Source: Tannerellaceae bacterium (lineage in GTDB: Bacteria > Bacteroidota > Bacteroidia > Bacteroidales > Tannerellaceae). From it: DNA of 7,987 nucleotides. The notes under the pieces were generated by a model. It saw only the letters and a list, made by a program, of their open reading frames with translations, did not search any database and was not told the origin of the DNA. Position 1 is the first letter of the stretch. Each line of letters starts with the position of its first letter. Positions 1-7,211 of this stretch are shown here, one piece after another. The stretch is taken from NCBI GenBank assembly GCA_031273385.1, contig JAISRY010000080.1, positions 1 to 7,987 of the forward strand, given 5' to 3'. The translations under genes and the position numbers were made by a program.

Positions 1-131
1 TGTGCCTTATAATCATTCATATATGCCGGCAAAACCTATTCCCTTAACCCCCGTTTTTCCGCCATATTTGCGAGCGGCTCGTCCCGCGGGGCGATACAGC
101 CGATTCTCAGAGAGTTTAGGAGTGGTAAAAC

Positions 132-181
132 TATCATTTTGTCAAATCGCCGGGAATGGGTGGAAAAGTGACAAAATGATA
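132..181. repeat. 13-bp perfect inverted repeat behind nhaC
   Basis: TATCATTTTGTCA (132-144) and TGACAAAATGATA (169-181) are exact reverse complements separated by 24 nt. The right arm ends two bases before the nhaC stop codon (183-185, minus strand). The arms are AT-rich and the loop is long, with no T-run on the nhaC strand directly after the stem, so a classic intrinsic terminator is not well supported. The arm centres are about 37 bp apart, so a pair of regulator half-sites, or an operator for a gene left of the window, is equally possible. The repeat itself is seen directly; its role is inference. Confidence 0.6.
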
Positions 182-182
182 A

Positions 183-1652
183 TCAGGGGGTGTGAGGGGG
201 ATTGCCCGGTTCGGGGGTGCGGTATATTTTGAAGCCGGAGGCGGCGATGAGGATGCTCATCAGGGGGCTTATCAGGTTGAAGAAGCAGTAGGGGAGGTAG
301 GTGAACGTGGCGACGCCCAGAATGGTGGCCTGCGTCAATCCACAGGTATTCCAGGGGATTAGGGGGGAGGTGACCGTGACGGCGTCTTCGATCGTGCGGC
401 TCAACAGGCGGTTTTCATAGCCCCTTTTCCGGTAGATATGCTTAAACATGTCGCCGGTAAGGATGATTGAGATGTACTGGTCGGCGGTGGTCAGGTTCAG
501 GAACAGGCCGGAGGCGACCGTCGAAGCGACCATCCCGGCCGTCCGCCTGACAAAGTGCAGGAACAGGGAGGTGATGCTTTCCAACATGCCGCCGGCAGCC
601 ATCGCCCCACCAAAACACATGGCGCAGATAATCAGCCAAATCGTGTTCAGCATCCCGCTCATCCCCCGCGTGGAAACCAGCTCGTTCAGCCCCGCAATAC
701 CGGTCTCTATCTGCGTATGTCCGTACAGCGTCATCAACAAGCCCTTGAAAGCGGATTCGAAGCCCTGCTGAGGTACTCCTGCGATCTCGCGCAGCAGTTC
801 GGGCTGGAAAATAAGGGCGAACAGCCCGGCCAGCGCCACCGACAGGAAGAGGGTAATCAGCGAGGGTACCCGTTTGGCAATCAGGACAGCCGTGACCAGC
901 GGTACGATCAACAGCCATGGGGTAATGTGGAACGTCGCTTTCAGCGATGCCGGATAGAGGGCGATCTGATCGCTCGCCGTCGCTTCGTGGGCGAAGCCGG
1001 CGATGGAGAAAACCAGCAGGGTGATCAGCATGGATGGAACCGTCGTTCCCATCATATAGCGGATATGGGTGAACAGGGGCGTACCGGTCACGGAAGAGGC
1101 CAGGATAGTGGTATCGGACAGGGGCGACACCTTATCGCCGAAATAGGCGCCCGAAACGATCGCGCCGGCAATCCATCCCTCAGAAAAGCCCTGCGCCTGC
1201 CCGATCCCCAGCAAAGCGATGCCGATCGTGGCAATCGTCGTCCACGAGCTGCCGGTCATGACCGACACCAGCGCACAAATCAGGCAGGTGGAGGCCAGGA
1301 AGAAGCTGGGGTGGATAATCTGTACCCCGTAGCAGATCAGCGTCGGCACAATACCGCTGACCATCCAGCTCCCCGACAGCGCCCCGATGATCAGCAGGAT
1401 CAACAGCGCCGTCGCTACGCCCGTGATATTGTTGACGATAGCCCGCTCGATCGTTTTCCATTTCACCCGGCAACAGGCCATCGCGATCACGCAGCATACG
1501 GCGGTAGCGGCCAGCAGGACGATCTGGCTTCCGCCATTCAGGACGTCGTTACCGAACAGGCGGATCGTAACGAACAACAGTCCGGCCAATACCATGACCG
1601 GAACAAGGGACAACAACGGCGAAGGTATCTTCGGGGAATGGCCATCTTCCAT
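183..1652 (-). CDS. nhaC: Na+/H+ antiporter, NhaC family
   Basis: A 489-residue integral inner-membrane protein, full length for the NhaC family, which exchanges external H+ for internal Na+ and supports sodium and pH homeostasis. Hydrophobic segments run through almost the whole chain, starting at about residues 13-31 and 42-60. Family-like motifs are visible: GSSWTTIATIG (134-144), SGAYFGDKVSPLSDTT (167-182), a TTADQY stretch near 388-393 and VTSPLIPWNTCG (427-438). The polar and charged residues in these motifs (D173, D180, T181, D391, N435) are the sort expected in the ion path. The start at 1652 gives a short polar N-terminus before the first membrane segment and lies about 30 nt below a TATCTTTG box. 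It is transcribed alone, divergently from the TPR gene. Substrate is assigned by family only; some NhaC-like proteins exchange other ions or malate and lactate. Confidence 0.9.
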   Translation of the reverse strand: MEDGHSPKIPSPLLSLVPVMVLAGLLFVTIRLFGNDVLNGGSQIVLLAATAVCCVIAMACCRVKWKTIERAIVNNITGVATALLILLIIGALSGSWMVSGIVPTLICYGVQIIHPSFFLASTCLICALVSVMTGSSWTTIATIGIALLGIGQAQGFSEGWIAGAIVSGAYFGDKVSPLSDTTILASSVTGTPLFTHIRYMMGTTVPSMLITLLVFSIAGFAHEATASDQIALYPASLKATFHITPWLLIVPLVTAVLIAKRVPSLITLFLSVALAGLFALIFQPELLREIAGVPQQGFESAFKGLLMTLYGHTQIETGIAGLNELVSTRGMSGMLNTIWLIICAMCFGGAMAAGGMLESITSLFLHFVRRTAGMVASTVASGLFLNLTTADQYISIILTGDMFKHIYRKRGYENRLLSRTIEDAVTVTSPLIPWNTCGLTQATILGVATFTYLPYCFFNLISPLMSILIAASGFKIYRTPEPGNPPHTP

Positions 1653-1682
1653 TTTCTTACAGCAACTATTGATTTAAAGGCA

Positions 1683-1690
1683 CAAAGATA
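1683..1690 (-). promoter_or_regulatory. -7 box of the nhaC promoter
   Basis: On the minus strand this reads TATCTTTG, an exact match to the Bacteroidota -7 consensus TAnnTTTG. It lies 30 nt before the nhaC start, so the 5' leader would be about 24 nt. I see no good TTTG -33 box at the usual 19-21 bp spacing. The place where that box would fall covers the -7 box of the opposing TPR gene. Confidence 0.6.
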
Positions 1691-1703
1691 CAAGAAAAAT
1701 CCT

Positions 1704-1711
1704 TACTTTTG
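1704..1711 (+). promoter_or_regulatory. -7 box of the TPR-mutY promoter
   Basis: TACTTTTG matches the Bacteroidota -7 consensus TAnnTTTG exactly and ends 27 nt before the ATG of the TPR gene, giving a leader of about 20 nt. No clear -33 TTTG is found at 19-21 bp upstream. The box is 13 bp from the divergent nhaC -7 box, so the two promoters must overlap. Confidence 0.6.
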
Positions 1712-1738
1712 CCGGATAATCAACGAACCGTATAAGGT

Positions 1739-2695
1739 ATGGGCAATTTCTTTAAAACACTTTTCTCCTCTTCCCAGGAGGTTGACGCCGCGGAGGAGAA
1801 GGAAAAAAACGACCGTAAGAACTTTGAACTGTTCAAGTACGACGGTATCCGTGCGCAACAGATGCACCGGACAGAGTATGCTATAAAATGCTACCTGAAA
1901 GCGTTGTCTATTCAGGAAGATTTCGAAACGCTGAACCACCTGGCAACGGCCTACATCGCCAACCACGAGCTGGAGGAGGCGCTGGAGGCCTTGAACCGCA
2001 TGATCGCCCTCGATCCGGAGCATACCGCCCCGCTGTTTACCCGTATCAATGTCCTTTTCATGCTCGACAGGGAAGAAGAGGCGATAAAAGACTGTATGCG
2101 CGTGATCGAATCGGACGCATCGAATCCTATCGCCTGGTTTCTGATGGGACGGGCGAAGAAGCAGGCCGGCGACCTCTCCGGCGCGATTGCCGCCCTGACG
2201 AGCGCCATCGAGCTGAAAGATGATTTTACGAGCGCCTACCTCTTACGCGCCGAAGCGCTATTGGCGGCGAATCAGCTCCCCGAAGCCCTGTCCGATACGG
2301 AGAAAGCCCTTTCCCTGGAAGCGGAGGAGGAGTCGGCCTACCTGGTAAAAGGCAGGGTACATGAAGCGATGGGCGACCTGCCCGCCGCCACAGCGGATTA
2401 CGAGAAAGCATTGGAGCTGAACCCTTTCAACGAAGAGGCCTCCCTCCATCTGGGTGCGATCCTGACGGCGGAGGGAAAGACGGATGAGGCCATCCGCTTT
2501 TTCGACGAACTCATCGAACTGAAGCCGGAATGGGCGGACGCCTACCGCGAACGCAGCAAAGCCAAGCGGCAGAAAGGCGACGACAAAGGGGCGCAGGAAG
2601 ACCTCCGAATAGCCGCCGGCCTGGATCCGGAGAGCGAAGAGGGGGAAAAGGAAGAGGCGCATTTCGACGACCTGTATAAAGGCGGCATATTTTAA
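1739..2695 (+). CDS. Tetratricopeptide repeat protein
   Basis: A 318-residue protein made almost wholly of tetratricopeptide repeats, helical hairpins of 34 residues that form a scaffold for protein-protein contacts. About eight repeats can be counted from roughly residue 31 to 299. Typical signatures are A-x(2)-Y-x-K-A-L-x-L and the proline ending each repeat: LDPEH (91-95), SNPIAW (128-133), LNPFNEEA (227-234), LKPEWADAY (261-269). The N-terminus is short, mildly hydrophobic and then highly charged (EEKEKNDRKN, 19-28). I see no signal peptide or lipobox, so a cytoplasmic location is likely. The C-terminus is acidic and ends FDDLYKGGIF. It is followed after 16 nt by mutY and is probably co-transcribed with it. 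The partner is unknown, and co-transcription with mutY is not proof of a repair role. Confidence 0.85.
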   Translation: MGNFFKTLFSSSQEVDAAEEKEKNDRKNFELFKYDGIRAQQMHRTEYAIKCYLKALSIQEDFETLNHLATAYIANHELEEALEALNRMIALDPEHTAPLFTRINVLFMLDREEEAIKDCMRVIESDASNPIAWFLMGRAKKQAGDLSGAIAALTSAIELKDDFTSAYLLRAEALLAANQLPEALSDTEKALSLEAEEESAYLVKGRVHEAMGDLPAATADYEKALELNPFNEEASLHLGAILTAEGKTDEAIRFFDELIELKPEWADAYRERSKAKRQKGDDKGAQEDLRIAAGLDPESEEGEKEEAHFDDLYKGGIF

Positions 2696-2711
2696 CCCGA
2701 CACGAATAGAG

Positions 2712-3794
2712 GTGGAAACGGATACGGATTTTACCATCAGCCATACGCTTATCCATTGGTATCACAGCAACAAACGGGAACTGCCCTGGCGGGATACGGC
2801 CGATCCCTATATCATCTGGATTTCGGAGGTTATCCTGCAACAGACGCGCGTAGACCAGGGTATGGGCTATTTCCTCCGTTTTACGGAACGCTTTCCCGAC
2901 CTCTCCACGCTGGCGGAGGCCGAAGAAGACGAGACGCTCAAATACTGGCAGGGGCTGGGCTATTACAGCCGCGCACGGAATATGCTCGCCGCCGCCCGTA
3001 CGATAGCGGACTCGTTCGGCGGCGTCTTTCCGTCAAGATATGAAGATATCCTGTCGCTGAAAGGCGTCGGCGAATATACGGCGGCGGCGATCGCCTCTTT
3101 TGCCTGGAACCAGCCCTATCCGGTGGTCGACGGGAATGTGTACAGGGTATTGGCGCGGCTTTTTGCCATTGATACGCCGGTCAACAGCTTCAAGGGGAAA
3201 AAGACGTTCGCCCGGATAGCCGCTTTGCTGATGAACCCTGAAAAGGCGGGGCTTCACAACCAGGCGATGATGGAATTCGGGGCGTTGCAATGCGTGCCGC
3301 GTAATCCCGATTGCACCCCCTGTCCGCTTAGTCATCAATGTATGGCCTACGCTTCGGGGAGCGTCGCCTCATTTCCGGTAAAGCCGAAGAAAACGAGCGT
3401 CCGCAACCGCTACTTTCACTACCTGCATATCGTCCACGAGGGCGATACATGGATCAACCGCCGGTCGGGGAACGATATCTGGAAAGGGTTGTATGAATTT
3501 CCGCTCCTGGAGACGGAAGAGGCCGTCGATTTCGCCGGACTGCAAAAGACAGAGGAGTTCCGGCGCCTGTTAAAAGACACGGGCATACGCTCCGTTTCCA
3601 TTGAATTGCAGAACGTTAAGCACATCCTGTCCCACCAGGCGTTATATGCCACTTTTTATAAGATCGAGATAGAGAAAGGGAATGAGGCGCTGGAATCGTT
3701 CGTCAGAATCCCCTGCGGGTCGATCGGGGAATATGCCGTACCCCGCCTGGTGGATATTTATTTGGAAAAATCGGGGAGAAAGGTTGCAAGGTAA
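2712..3794 (+). CDS. mutY: A/G-specific adenine DNA glycosylase MutY
   Basis: Base-excision repair enzyme that removes adenine mispaired with 8-oxoguanine or guanine, preventing G:C to T:A changes. All 360 residues fit the family. SEVILQQTRV carries the catalytic glutamate (E39). The helix-hairpin-helix is LKGVGEYTAAAI (116-127), followed by VVDGNVYRVLARLF (138-151) with the catalytic aspartate D140. The [4Fe-4S] cluster ligands are C194, C201, C204 and C210, in the expected C-x6-C-x2-C-x5-C spacing. The C-terminal NUDIX-like domain (about 235-350) has GNDIWKGLYEFP (253-264) and HILSHQ (304-309), the region that reads 8-oxoguanine. The start is GTG at 2712; the next ATG lies about 50 codons on and would delete the catalytic glutamate. 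It follows the TPR gene by 16 nt. Confidence 0.96.
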   Translation: METDTDFTISHTLIHWYHSNKRELPWRDTADPYIIWISEVILQQTRVDQGMGYFLRFTERFPDLSTLAEAEEDETLKYWQGLGYYSRARNMLAAARTIADSFGGVFPSRYEDILSLKGVGEYTAAAIASFAWNQPYPVVDGNVYRVLARLFAIDTPVNSFKGKKTFARIAALLMNPEKAGLHNQAMMEFGALQCVPRNPDCTPCPLSHQCMAYASGSVASFPVKPKKTSVRNRYFHYLHIVHEGDTWINRRSGNDIWKGLYEFPLLETEEAVDFAGLQKTEEFRRLLKDTGIRSVSIELQNVKHILSHQALYATFYKIEIEKGNEALESFVRIPCGSIGEYAVPRLVDIYLEKSGRKVAR

Positions 3795-3814
3795 TGCGGA
3801 TTTATGTTTCTTTG
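3784..3814 (+). promoter_or_regulatory. ssb promoter
   Basis: TTG at 3784-3786, a 20-bp spacer, then TTTCTTTG at 3807-3814 form a Bacteroidota-type -33/-7 pair with one mismatch to TAnnTTTG. It begins inside the last codons of mutY and leaves an A/T-rich leader of roughly 28 nt before the ssb ATG. That leader (about 3821-3848) has no Shine-Dalgarno motif but is rich in A, which is common at well-translated genes in this phylum. It suggests that ssb and the genes behind it have their own promoter. Confidence 0.5.
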
Positions 3815-3848
3815 TATCATTAATTAAGAAAATAAACACATAAACGAT

Positions 3849-4346
3849 ATGTCGTTAAATAAAGTCATCTTGATTGGAAACGTAGGGAAAGATCCCGACG
3901 TTCGCTATTATGATAATGGAGGCGCGTATGCCAACTTTCCGTTGGCCACCTCCGACAGGGGATACACGCTGGCCAATGGGACGGTCGTGCCGGAACGTAC
4001 GGAATGGCACAATGTCGTGGTGCGCCGCGAGCAGGTCGCCTTTGTCGAAAAATGGGTAAGAAAAGGCTCCGGCGTATATGTCGAAGGGAAAATACGTACC
4101 CGTACTTACGATGACCAGAATGGCATCAAGCGGTATGTGACGGAGATCTATGCCGACCGTATCGATTTTTTCAGCTTCGGTAAGCGCGAAGAGGGGCAAA
4201 CGGCCTCCACACCGTCAAGCCAGCCCGCTTCTTCATTCGTCCAGCCCGCCGCATCTGCAACTACAGCATCCCCGTCATCTTCCGTGACGGCGGAGACCGG
4301 CGACTTTTCCGAAAAGAGCGGCGAAGCCGACGACCTTCCGTTCTGA
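3849..4346 (+). CDS. ssb: Single-stranded DNA-binding protein
   Basis: A 165-residue Ssb that coats single-stranded DNA during replication, repair and recombination and recruits partners through its tail. The OB fold occupies about residues 1-110: it opens MSLNKVILIGNVGKDPDVRY, has the TEWHNVVV strand (51-58), then VRKGSGVYVEGKIRTRTY (70-87) and YVTEIYADRI (96-105). A low-complexity Ser/Ala/Thr/Pro/Gln linker (about 115-148) leads to the acidic tip EADDLPF (159-165), the standard docking peptide. The start lies in an A-rich leader below its own promoter. It follows mutY by 54 nt and is followed by gldE after 4 nt, so it probably heads the ssb-gldE-gldD-PPTase transcript. Length and composition are normal for a housekeeping Ssb rather than a plasmid or phage copy. 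Confidence 0.96.
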   Translation: MSLNKVILIGNVGKDPDVRYYDNGGAYANFPLATSDRGYTLANGTVVPERTEWHNVVVRREQVAFVEKWVRKGSGVYVEGKIRTRTYDDQNGIKRYVTEIYADRIDFFSFGKREEGQTASTPSSQPASSFVQPAASATTASPSSSVTAETGDFSEKSGEADDLPF

Positions 4347-4350
4347 TACC

Positions 4351-5631
4351 GTGTTTGACTACGTCACCATACAGGCGCCCGCCGCATCCCATGTTATCGC
4401 ATTGATAACGGCCTTGTTCATGCTGTCGGTCTCCGGCTTTATGTCGGCCTCCGAAGTGGCTTTTTTCTCTTTAGGGGCGGGCGATATAAGCAACGTCAAG
4501 GAGGAAAAGCATACGTCGGACAGGATCATCCGCCGCCTGTTAGACCGTTCGGGGCGCCTGCTCGCCTCTATCCTGATCGTCAACGATTTCTCGAATGTGG
4601 CGGTCGTCATGCTCTGTACGTTTGCCTTTCACGGGATATTCGACTTTTCCGCCGCGCCGGGGATGGGTTTTGTATTGGAGGCGACGGCATTGACCTTTCT
4701 ACTCCTGCTTTTCGGCGAGATCCTGCCGAGAATCCATGCGCAGAAAAATACCCTCTCCCTTGCCCGCACATTGGCGCCCGCCCTCGGGGTGGCCGAAAGC
4801 CTCTGCCGCCCTTTTTCCAACATACTGATCAATTCCACCTCCATCATCAATAAAGCGCTGGTGAAAAAGAAGTACAACCTGTCGGTAGACGATCTCTCCA
4901 AAGCGCTGGAGCTGACGTCGACGGGGATTCCCGAAGAAAAGGAGATGCTGGCGGAGATCATCAAGTTCTACAACAAGACGGCCAGCGAGATCATGACCTC
5001 CCGCCTGGACATGGAAGATATCGAGATCAAAAGCACGTTCCGCAGCGTGATAGATTTTATTATCGACTCCGGCTATTCCCGCATCCCCGTTTTTTCCGGA
5101 ACGGAAGACCATATCAAGGGGATACTCTATATCAAAGACCTGCTGCCATACATCGAAAAGCCCGACTCGTTCCGTTGGCAAAGCCTGATCCGTCCGGCCT
5201 ATTTCGTTCCCGAAACGAAGAAGATCGACGACCTGCTGGAGGAGTTCCGCACCAACAAAATACACATGGCCATCGTGGTGGACGAATTTGGAGGCACCTC
5301 CGGCATCGTGACGATGGAAGACATCCTGGAAGAGATCGTCGGCGACATATCAGACGAATACGACGAAGACGAGAAGCCCTTTATCCGCCTGGCCGACGGC
5401 AGCCTGATCTTTGAAGCCAAGATACAGCTGAACGACTTTTTCCGCGTGACGAACGCGAACCCTGCCGATTTTGACGGCCTGACCGACGAAGCGGAAACAC
5501 TCGCCGGCCTCATCCTCGAAATAAAGGGGGACTTCCCCCAACGGCGCGAGACGGTCGAATACAAGTCATACCATTTCCAGATACTGGAGGTAGACAACCG
5601 CCGCATCCAGAAAGTGAAATTCTACGTATGA
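4351..5631 (+). CDS. gldE: GldE-like CNNM/CBS-domain membrane protein
   Basis: A 426-residue inner-membrane protein of the CorC/HlyC (CNNM) superfamily. The DUF21/CNNM membrane part spans about residues 1-190, with hydrophobic segments near 12-40, 71-95 and 106-125 and the motif FGEILPRIHAQ (121-131). Two CBS domains follow, at about 212-268 and 277-335; the second has the classic VVDEFGGTSGIVTMEDILEE core (309-328). The C-terminal CorC/HlyC domain covers about 344-426. Family relatives act in Mg2+ or Co2+ efflux. The Flavobacterium homologue GldE is tied to gliding and supports GldD. The GldE name rests here on the gldD gene starting within its stop codon. The start is GTG at 4351, 4 nt after the ssb stop; no ATG occurs before the first membrane segment. 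Whether this organism glides cannot be told from the window. Confidence 0.9.
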   Translation: MFDYVTIQAPAASHVIALITALFMLSVSGFMSASEVAFFSLGAGDISNVKEEKHTSDRIIRRLLDRSGRLLASILIVNDFSNVAVVMLCTFAFHGIFDFSAAPGMGFVLEATALTFLLLLFGEILPRIHAQKNTLSLARTLAPALGVAESLCRPFSNILINSTSIINKALVKKKYNLSVDDLSKALELTSTGIPEEKEMLAEIIKFYNKTASEIMTSRLDMEDIEIKSTFRSVIDFIIDSGYSRIPVFSGTEDHIKGILYIKDLLPYIEKPDSFRWQSLIRPAYFVPETKKIDDLLEEFRTNKIHMAIVVDEFGGTSGIVTMEDILEEIVGDISDEYDEDEKPFIRLADGSLIFEAKIQLNDFFRVTNANPADFDGLTDEAETLAGLILEIKGDFPQRRETVEYKSYHFQILEVDNRRIQKVKFYV

Positions 5632-6206
5632 AAAGCATAGCGGCCGGGATATGGCTTGTGTGGGCGGGGATGCTGATCGCCTGTTCGGGATATACGCCAA
5701 AGCCGCGCGGTTATTTCCGGATTGAGCTCCCCGCCCCCCGCTATGCCGGATTTCCCTTACCGGATTACCCCTACACGTTCAGCCTCTCCCAGTGGGCGAC
5801 TATCGAGCTTCCGCCGGACAGCGCCCCCCTTGCCGGATGGGTCAACCTCTCCTACCCCCTCTACGGGGCAAAGGTCTATTGCAGCTACCTGCCCGTTACG
5901 CCCCTCACCATCGAGCGCGTCATGGCCGAATCCCGGTCGTTGCTCTTCCGCCAGGCCAGGGATACGCGGCGCATCGGCGGACAAGCGTATGACGATCCCG
6001 AAAAAGAGGTGTATGCCTTTTTGTATCAGTTGGATGGAGAATCGGCCTCTCCCCTCCAATTCACGATAACGGACAGCGTAGCCCACTTCTTCCGGGGCGC
6101 CCTGCTGTATGACTGCCCCCTCAACGCCGACTCCCTGTCGCCCGTCACCCAATACATCAGGGAAGATCTCGTCGAACTGATCCAATCGTTCAACTGGAGA
6201 AAATAA
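5628..6206 (+). CDS. gldD: Gliding motility-associated lipoprotein GldD
   Basis: A 192-residue predicted lipoprotein. The signal peptide has a hydrophobic core (about 4-17) and a lipobox LIAC, placing the acylated cysteine at residue 19. The mature protein begins SGYTPKPRGYFRIELP, the hallmark opening of GldD, and has later conserved-looking stretches SYPLYGAKVYCSY (75-87) and HFFRGALLYDCPLNADS (153-169). GldD is required for gliding in Flavobacterium johnsoniae, but homologues are widespread in non-gliding Bacteroidota, where the role is not settled. The ATG overlaps the gldE stop (ATGA, 5628-5631), so translation is likely coupled. Its own stop TAA overlaps the next start by one base. The mature protein has three further cysteines (85, 163 and the acyl Cys19 apart), so a disulfide is possible. 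Confidence 0.93.
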   Translation: MKSIAAGIWLVWAGMLIACSGYTPKPRGYFRIELPAPRYAGFPLPDYPYTFSLSQWATIELPPDSAPLAGWVNLSYPLYGAKVYCSYLPVTPLTIERVMAESRSLLFRQARDTRRIGGQAYDDPEKEVYAFLYQLDGESASPLQFTITDSVAHFFRGALLYDCPLNADSLSPVTQYIREDLVELIQSFNWRK

Positions 6207-6826
6207 TGCCCCTCTTCCTCACACATACAAAGCCGCTTCTGGGCGTCTGGAAAATAGACGAAAGCCCGGACGAACTGCTCTCCCAACTGACAAACAAAGC
6301 CGCCCTCCTCCCTTTCCTGGAGCAGATGCGGACAGAAAACCGCCGGAAAGAGTGGTTGGCCGTCCGCGTCTTGCTGAAAGCCCTGACCGGCGAAGAACAA
6401 CAGGTGGCCTATCACCCCGACGGAGCGCCCTTTCTCCCCGGCAGCGACCTGCATATCAGCATCTCCCATACAAAAGGCTATGCCGCCGCGCTGGTCAGCG
6501 AACGCCCCGAAACAGGCATAGATATCGAATACCGGGGCAACCGTATAATAAAGGTACGCGACCGCTTTATGACACCCGAAGAAGAGGCCTCCATAGACCC
6601 CCGCCACGCAACGGAGCAACTGCTTATCCATTGGTGCGCCAAGGAGACGCTCTATAAAATGATCCGCAAAAAAGAGGTAGATTTCCGAAAACACCTCCAC
6701 GTCTCCCCCTTTCCCTACAACGAATCAGGAACCCTAACCGCCCATGAAACGCTCTCCCCCTCCCCCGCCTCCTACCGCCTGAACTACGAAACACACCCCG
6801 GCTTCGTCCTCGTATTCAGCATATAA
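6206..6826 (+). CDS. 4'-phosphopantetheinyl transferase
   Basis: A 206-residue transferase that moves the phosphopantetheine arm of coenzyme A onto a serine of carrier proteins, turning apo-ACP into holo-ACP. The Sfp-type signatures are in order: HISISHTKGYAAALV (83-97), GIDIE (104-108) with Mg2+-binding residues D106 and E108, and WCAKETLYK (143-151) with K146, E147 and K151. The length is typical of compact Sfp/HetI-like members. The start overlaps the gldD stop by one base (TAATG), so it is the last cistron of the gld unit. Its target could be fatty-acid ACP, or a secondary pathway such as aryl polyene synthesis; nothing in the window names it. The 3' third is strikingly C-rich on the coding strand. 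The stop is followed after 4 nt by the first palindromic repeat. Confidence 0.93.
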   Translation: MPLFLTHTKPLLGVWKIDESPDELLSQLTNKAALLPFLEQMRTENRRKEWLAVRVLLKALTGEEQQVAYHPDGAPFLPGSDLHISISHTKGYAAALVSERPETGIDIEYRGNRIIKVRDRFMTPEEEASIDPRHATEQLLIHWCAKETLYKMIRKKEVDFRKHLHVSPFPYNESGTLTAHETLSPSPASYRLNYETHPGFVLVFSI

Positions 6827-6830
6827 ATAC

Positions 6831-6878
6831 CATTGCGAGTCCCCAATAAACCAGTTTTATCAAAAAGAGAAATGACGG
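6831..6878 (-). repeat. Palindrome B1 (inverted copy)
   Basis: Reverse-complemented, this matches B2 and B3: CGTCATTTCTCTTTTTGATA, then a short hairpin (AAAC-nnn-GTTTA type), then ATTGGG-n-ACTCGCAATG. The outer left end has lost part of the terminal CGTCATT, reading ACCATTG instead. It begins four bases after the PPTase stop. Confidence 0.8.
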
Positions 6879-6918
6879 CGATAGCGTGATTTACAGCCGA
6901 TTACACAAAAGCAGTGCC

Positions 6919-7001
6919 CGTCATTGCGAACGCAGTGAAGCAATCCAGGAGTGCGACACATAGACACACATCTGGATTGCTTCACTGCGTTTATAATGAC
7001 G
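6919..7001 (-). repeat. Palindrome A1 (inverted copy)
   Basis: Arms 6919-6948 and 6972-7001 are 30-bp inverted repeats with only three mismatches, all adjacent (GCG in the left arm against ATA in the complement of the right arm). The loop is 23 nt. Read on the minus strand, the loop aligns with those of A2 and A3, so A1 is inverted relative to them. Confidence 0.85.
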
Positions 7002-7034
7002 ACGAATCGCAATCTCCTGAAAATCAAATACTAT

Positions 7035-7119
7035 CCGTCATTGCGAACGCAGTGAAGCAATCCAGAGGTGTGTCTGTGTGTGGCACCTCTGGATTGCTTC
7101 ACTGCGTTCGCAATGACGG
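7035..7119 (+). repeat. Palindrome A2, perfect 36-bp inverted repeat
   Basis: Arms 7035-7070 and 7084-7119 are exact reverse complements over 36 bases, around a 13-nt T/G-rich loop. Both arms carry the GCGAACG variant. As RNA it would form a very stable hairpin, and it could stop or protect converging transcripts. There is no U-run after it, so it is not a standard intrinsic terminator. Confidence 0.9.
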
Positions 7120-7159
7120 GTACTACTTGATTGTAATCGCATGAAAATCAACGCAATCG

Positions 7160-7211
7160 CCGTCATTTTCCTTTTTGATAAACCTTGTTTATTGGGCACT
7201 CGCAATGACGG
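7160..7211 (+). repeat. Palindrome B2
   Basis: A 52-bp unit that begins CCGTCATT and ends AATGACGG. It contains CCTTTTTGATAAAC, a 3-nt loop, GTTTATTGGG and ACTCGCAATG. It nests a TAAAC/GTTTA hairpin inside terminal inverted repeats, and is nearly identical to B3. Confidence 0.85.

Noticed and set aside
1..20. A minus-strand start (ATG at 20-18, reading MNDYKA) running off the left edge
   Set aside because: Only six codons are visible, with no ribosome site or convincing promoter box; it cannot be supported, although a leftward gene there would fit the layout.
71..90. Small palindromes CGAGCGGCTCG and CCCGCGGG
   Set aside because: They are short, GC-rich and without nearby gene or T-run; likely chance.
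2..232. A 76-codon plus-strand frame at the left edge
   Set aside because: It runs through the inverted repeat and into the antisense of nhaC, and the translation shows no recognisable pattern.
555..1886. A 443-codon open frame on the plus strand, opposite nhaC and running into the TPR gene
   Set aside because: It is antisense to a clear membrane transporter and overlaps the TPR gene. Its translation is rich in Q, R, G and H with no domain pattern, as expected for the shadow of a GC-rich gene.
6914..7144. A 76-codon frame with peptides such as VIANAVKQS and GLLHCVRND
   Set aside because: It is a translation of the A palindromes; the same peptides repeat because the DNA repeats. Such repeat-derived peptides are familiar artefacts in protein databases.
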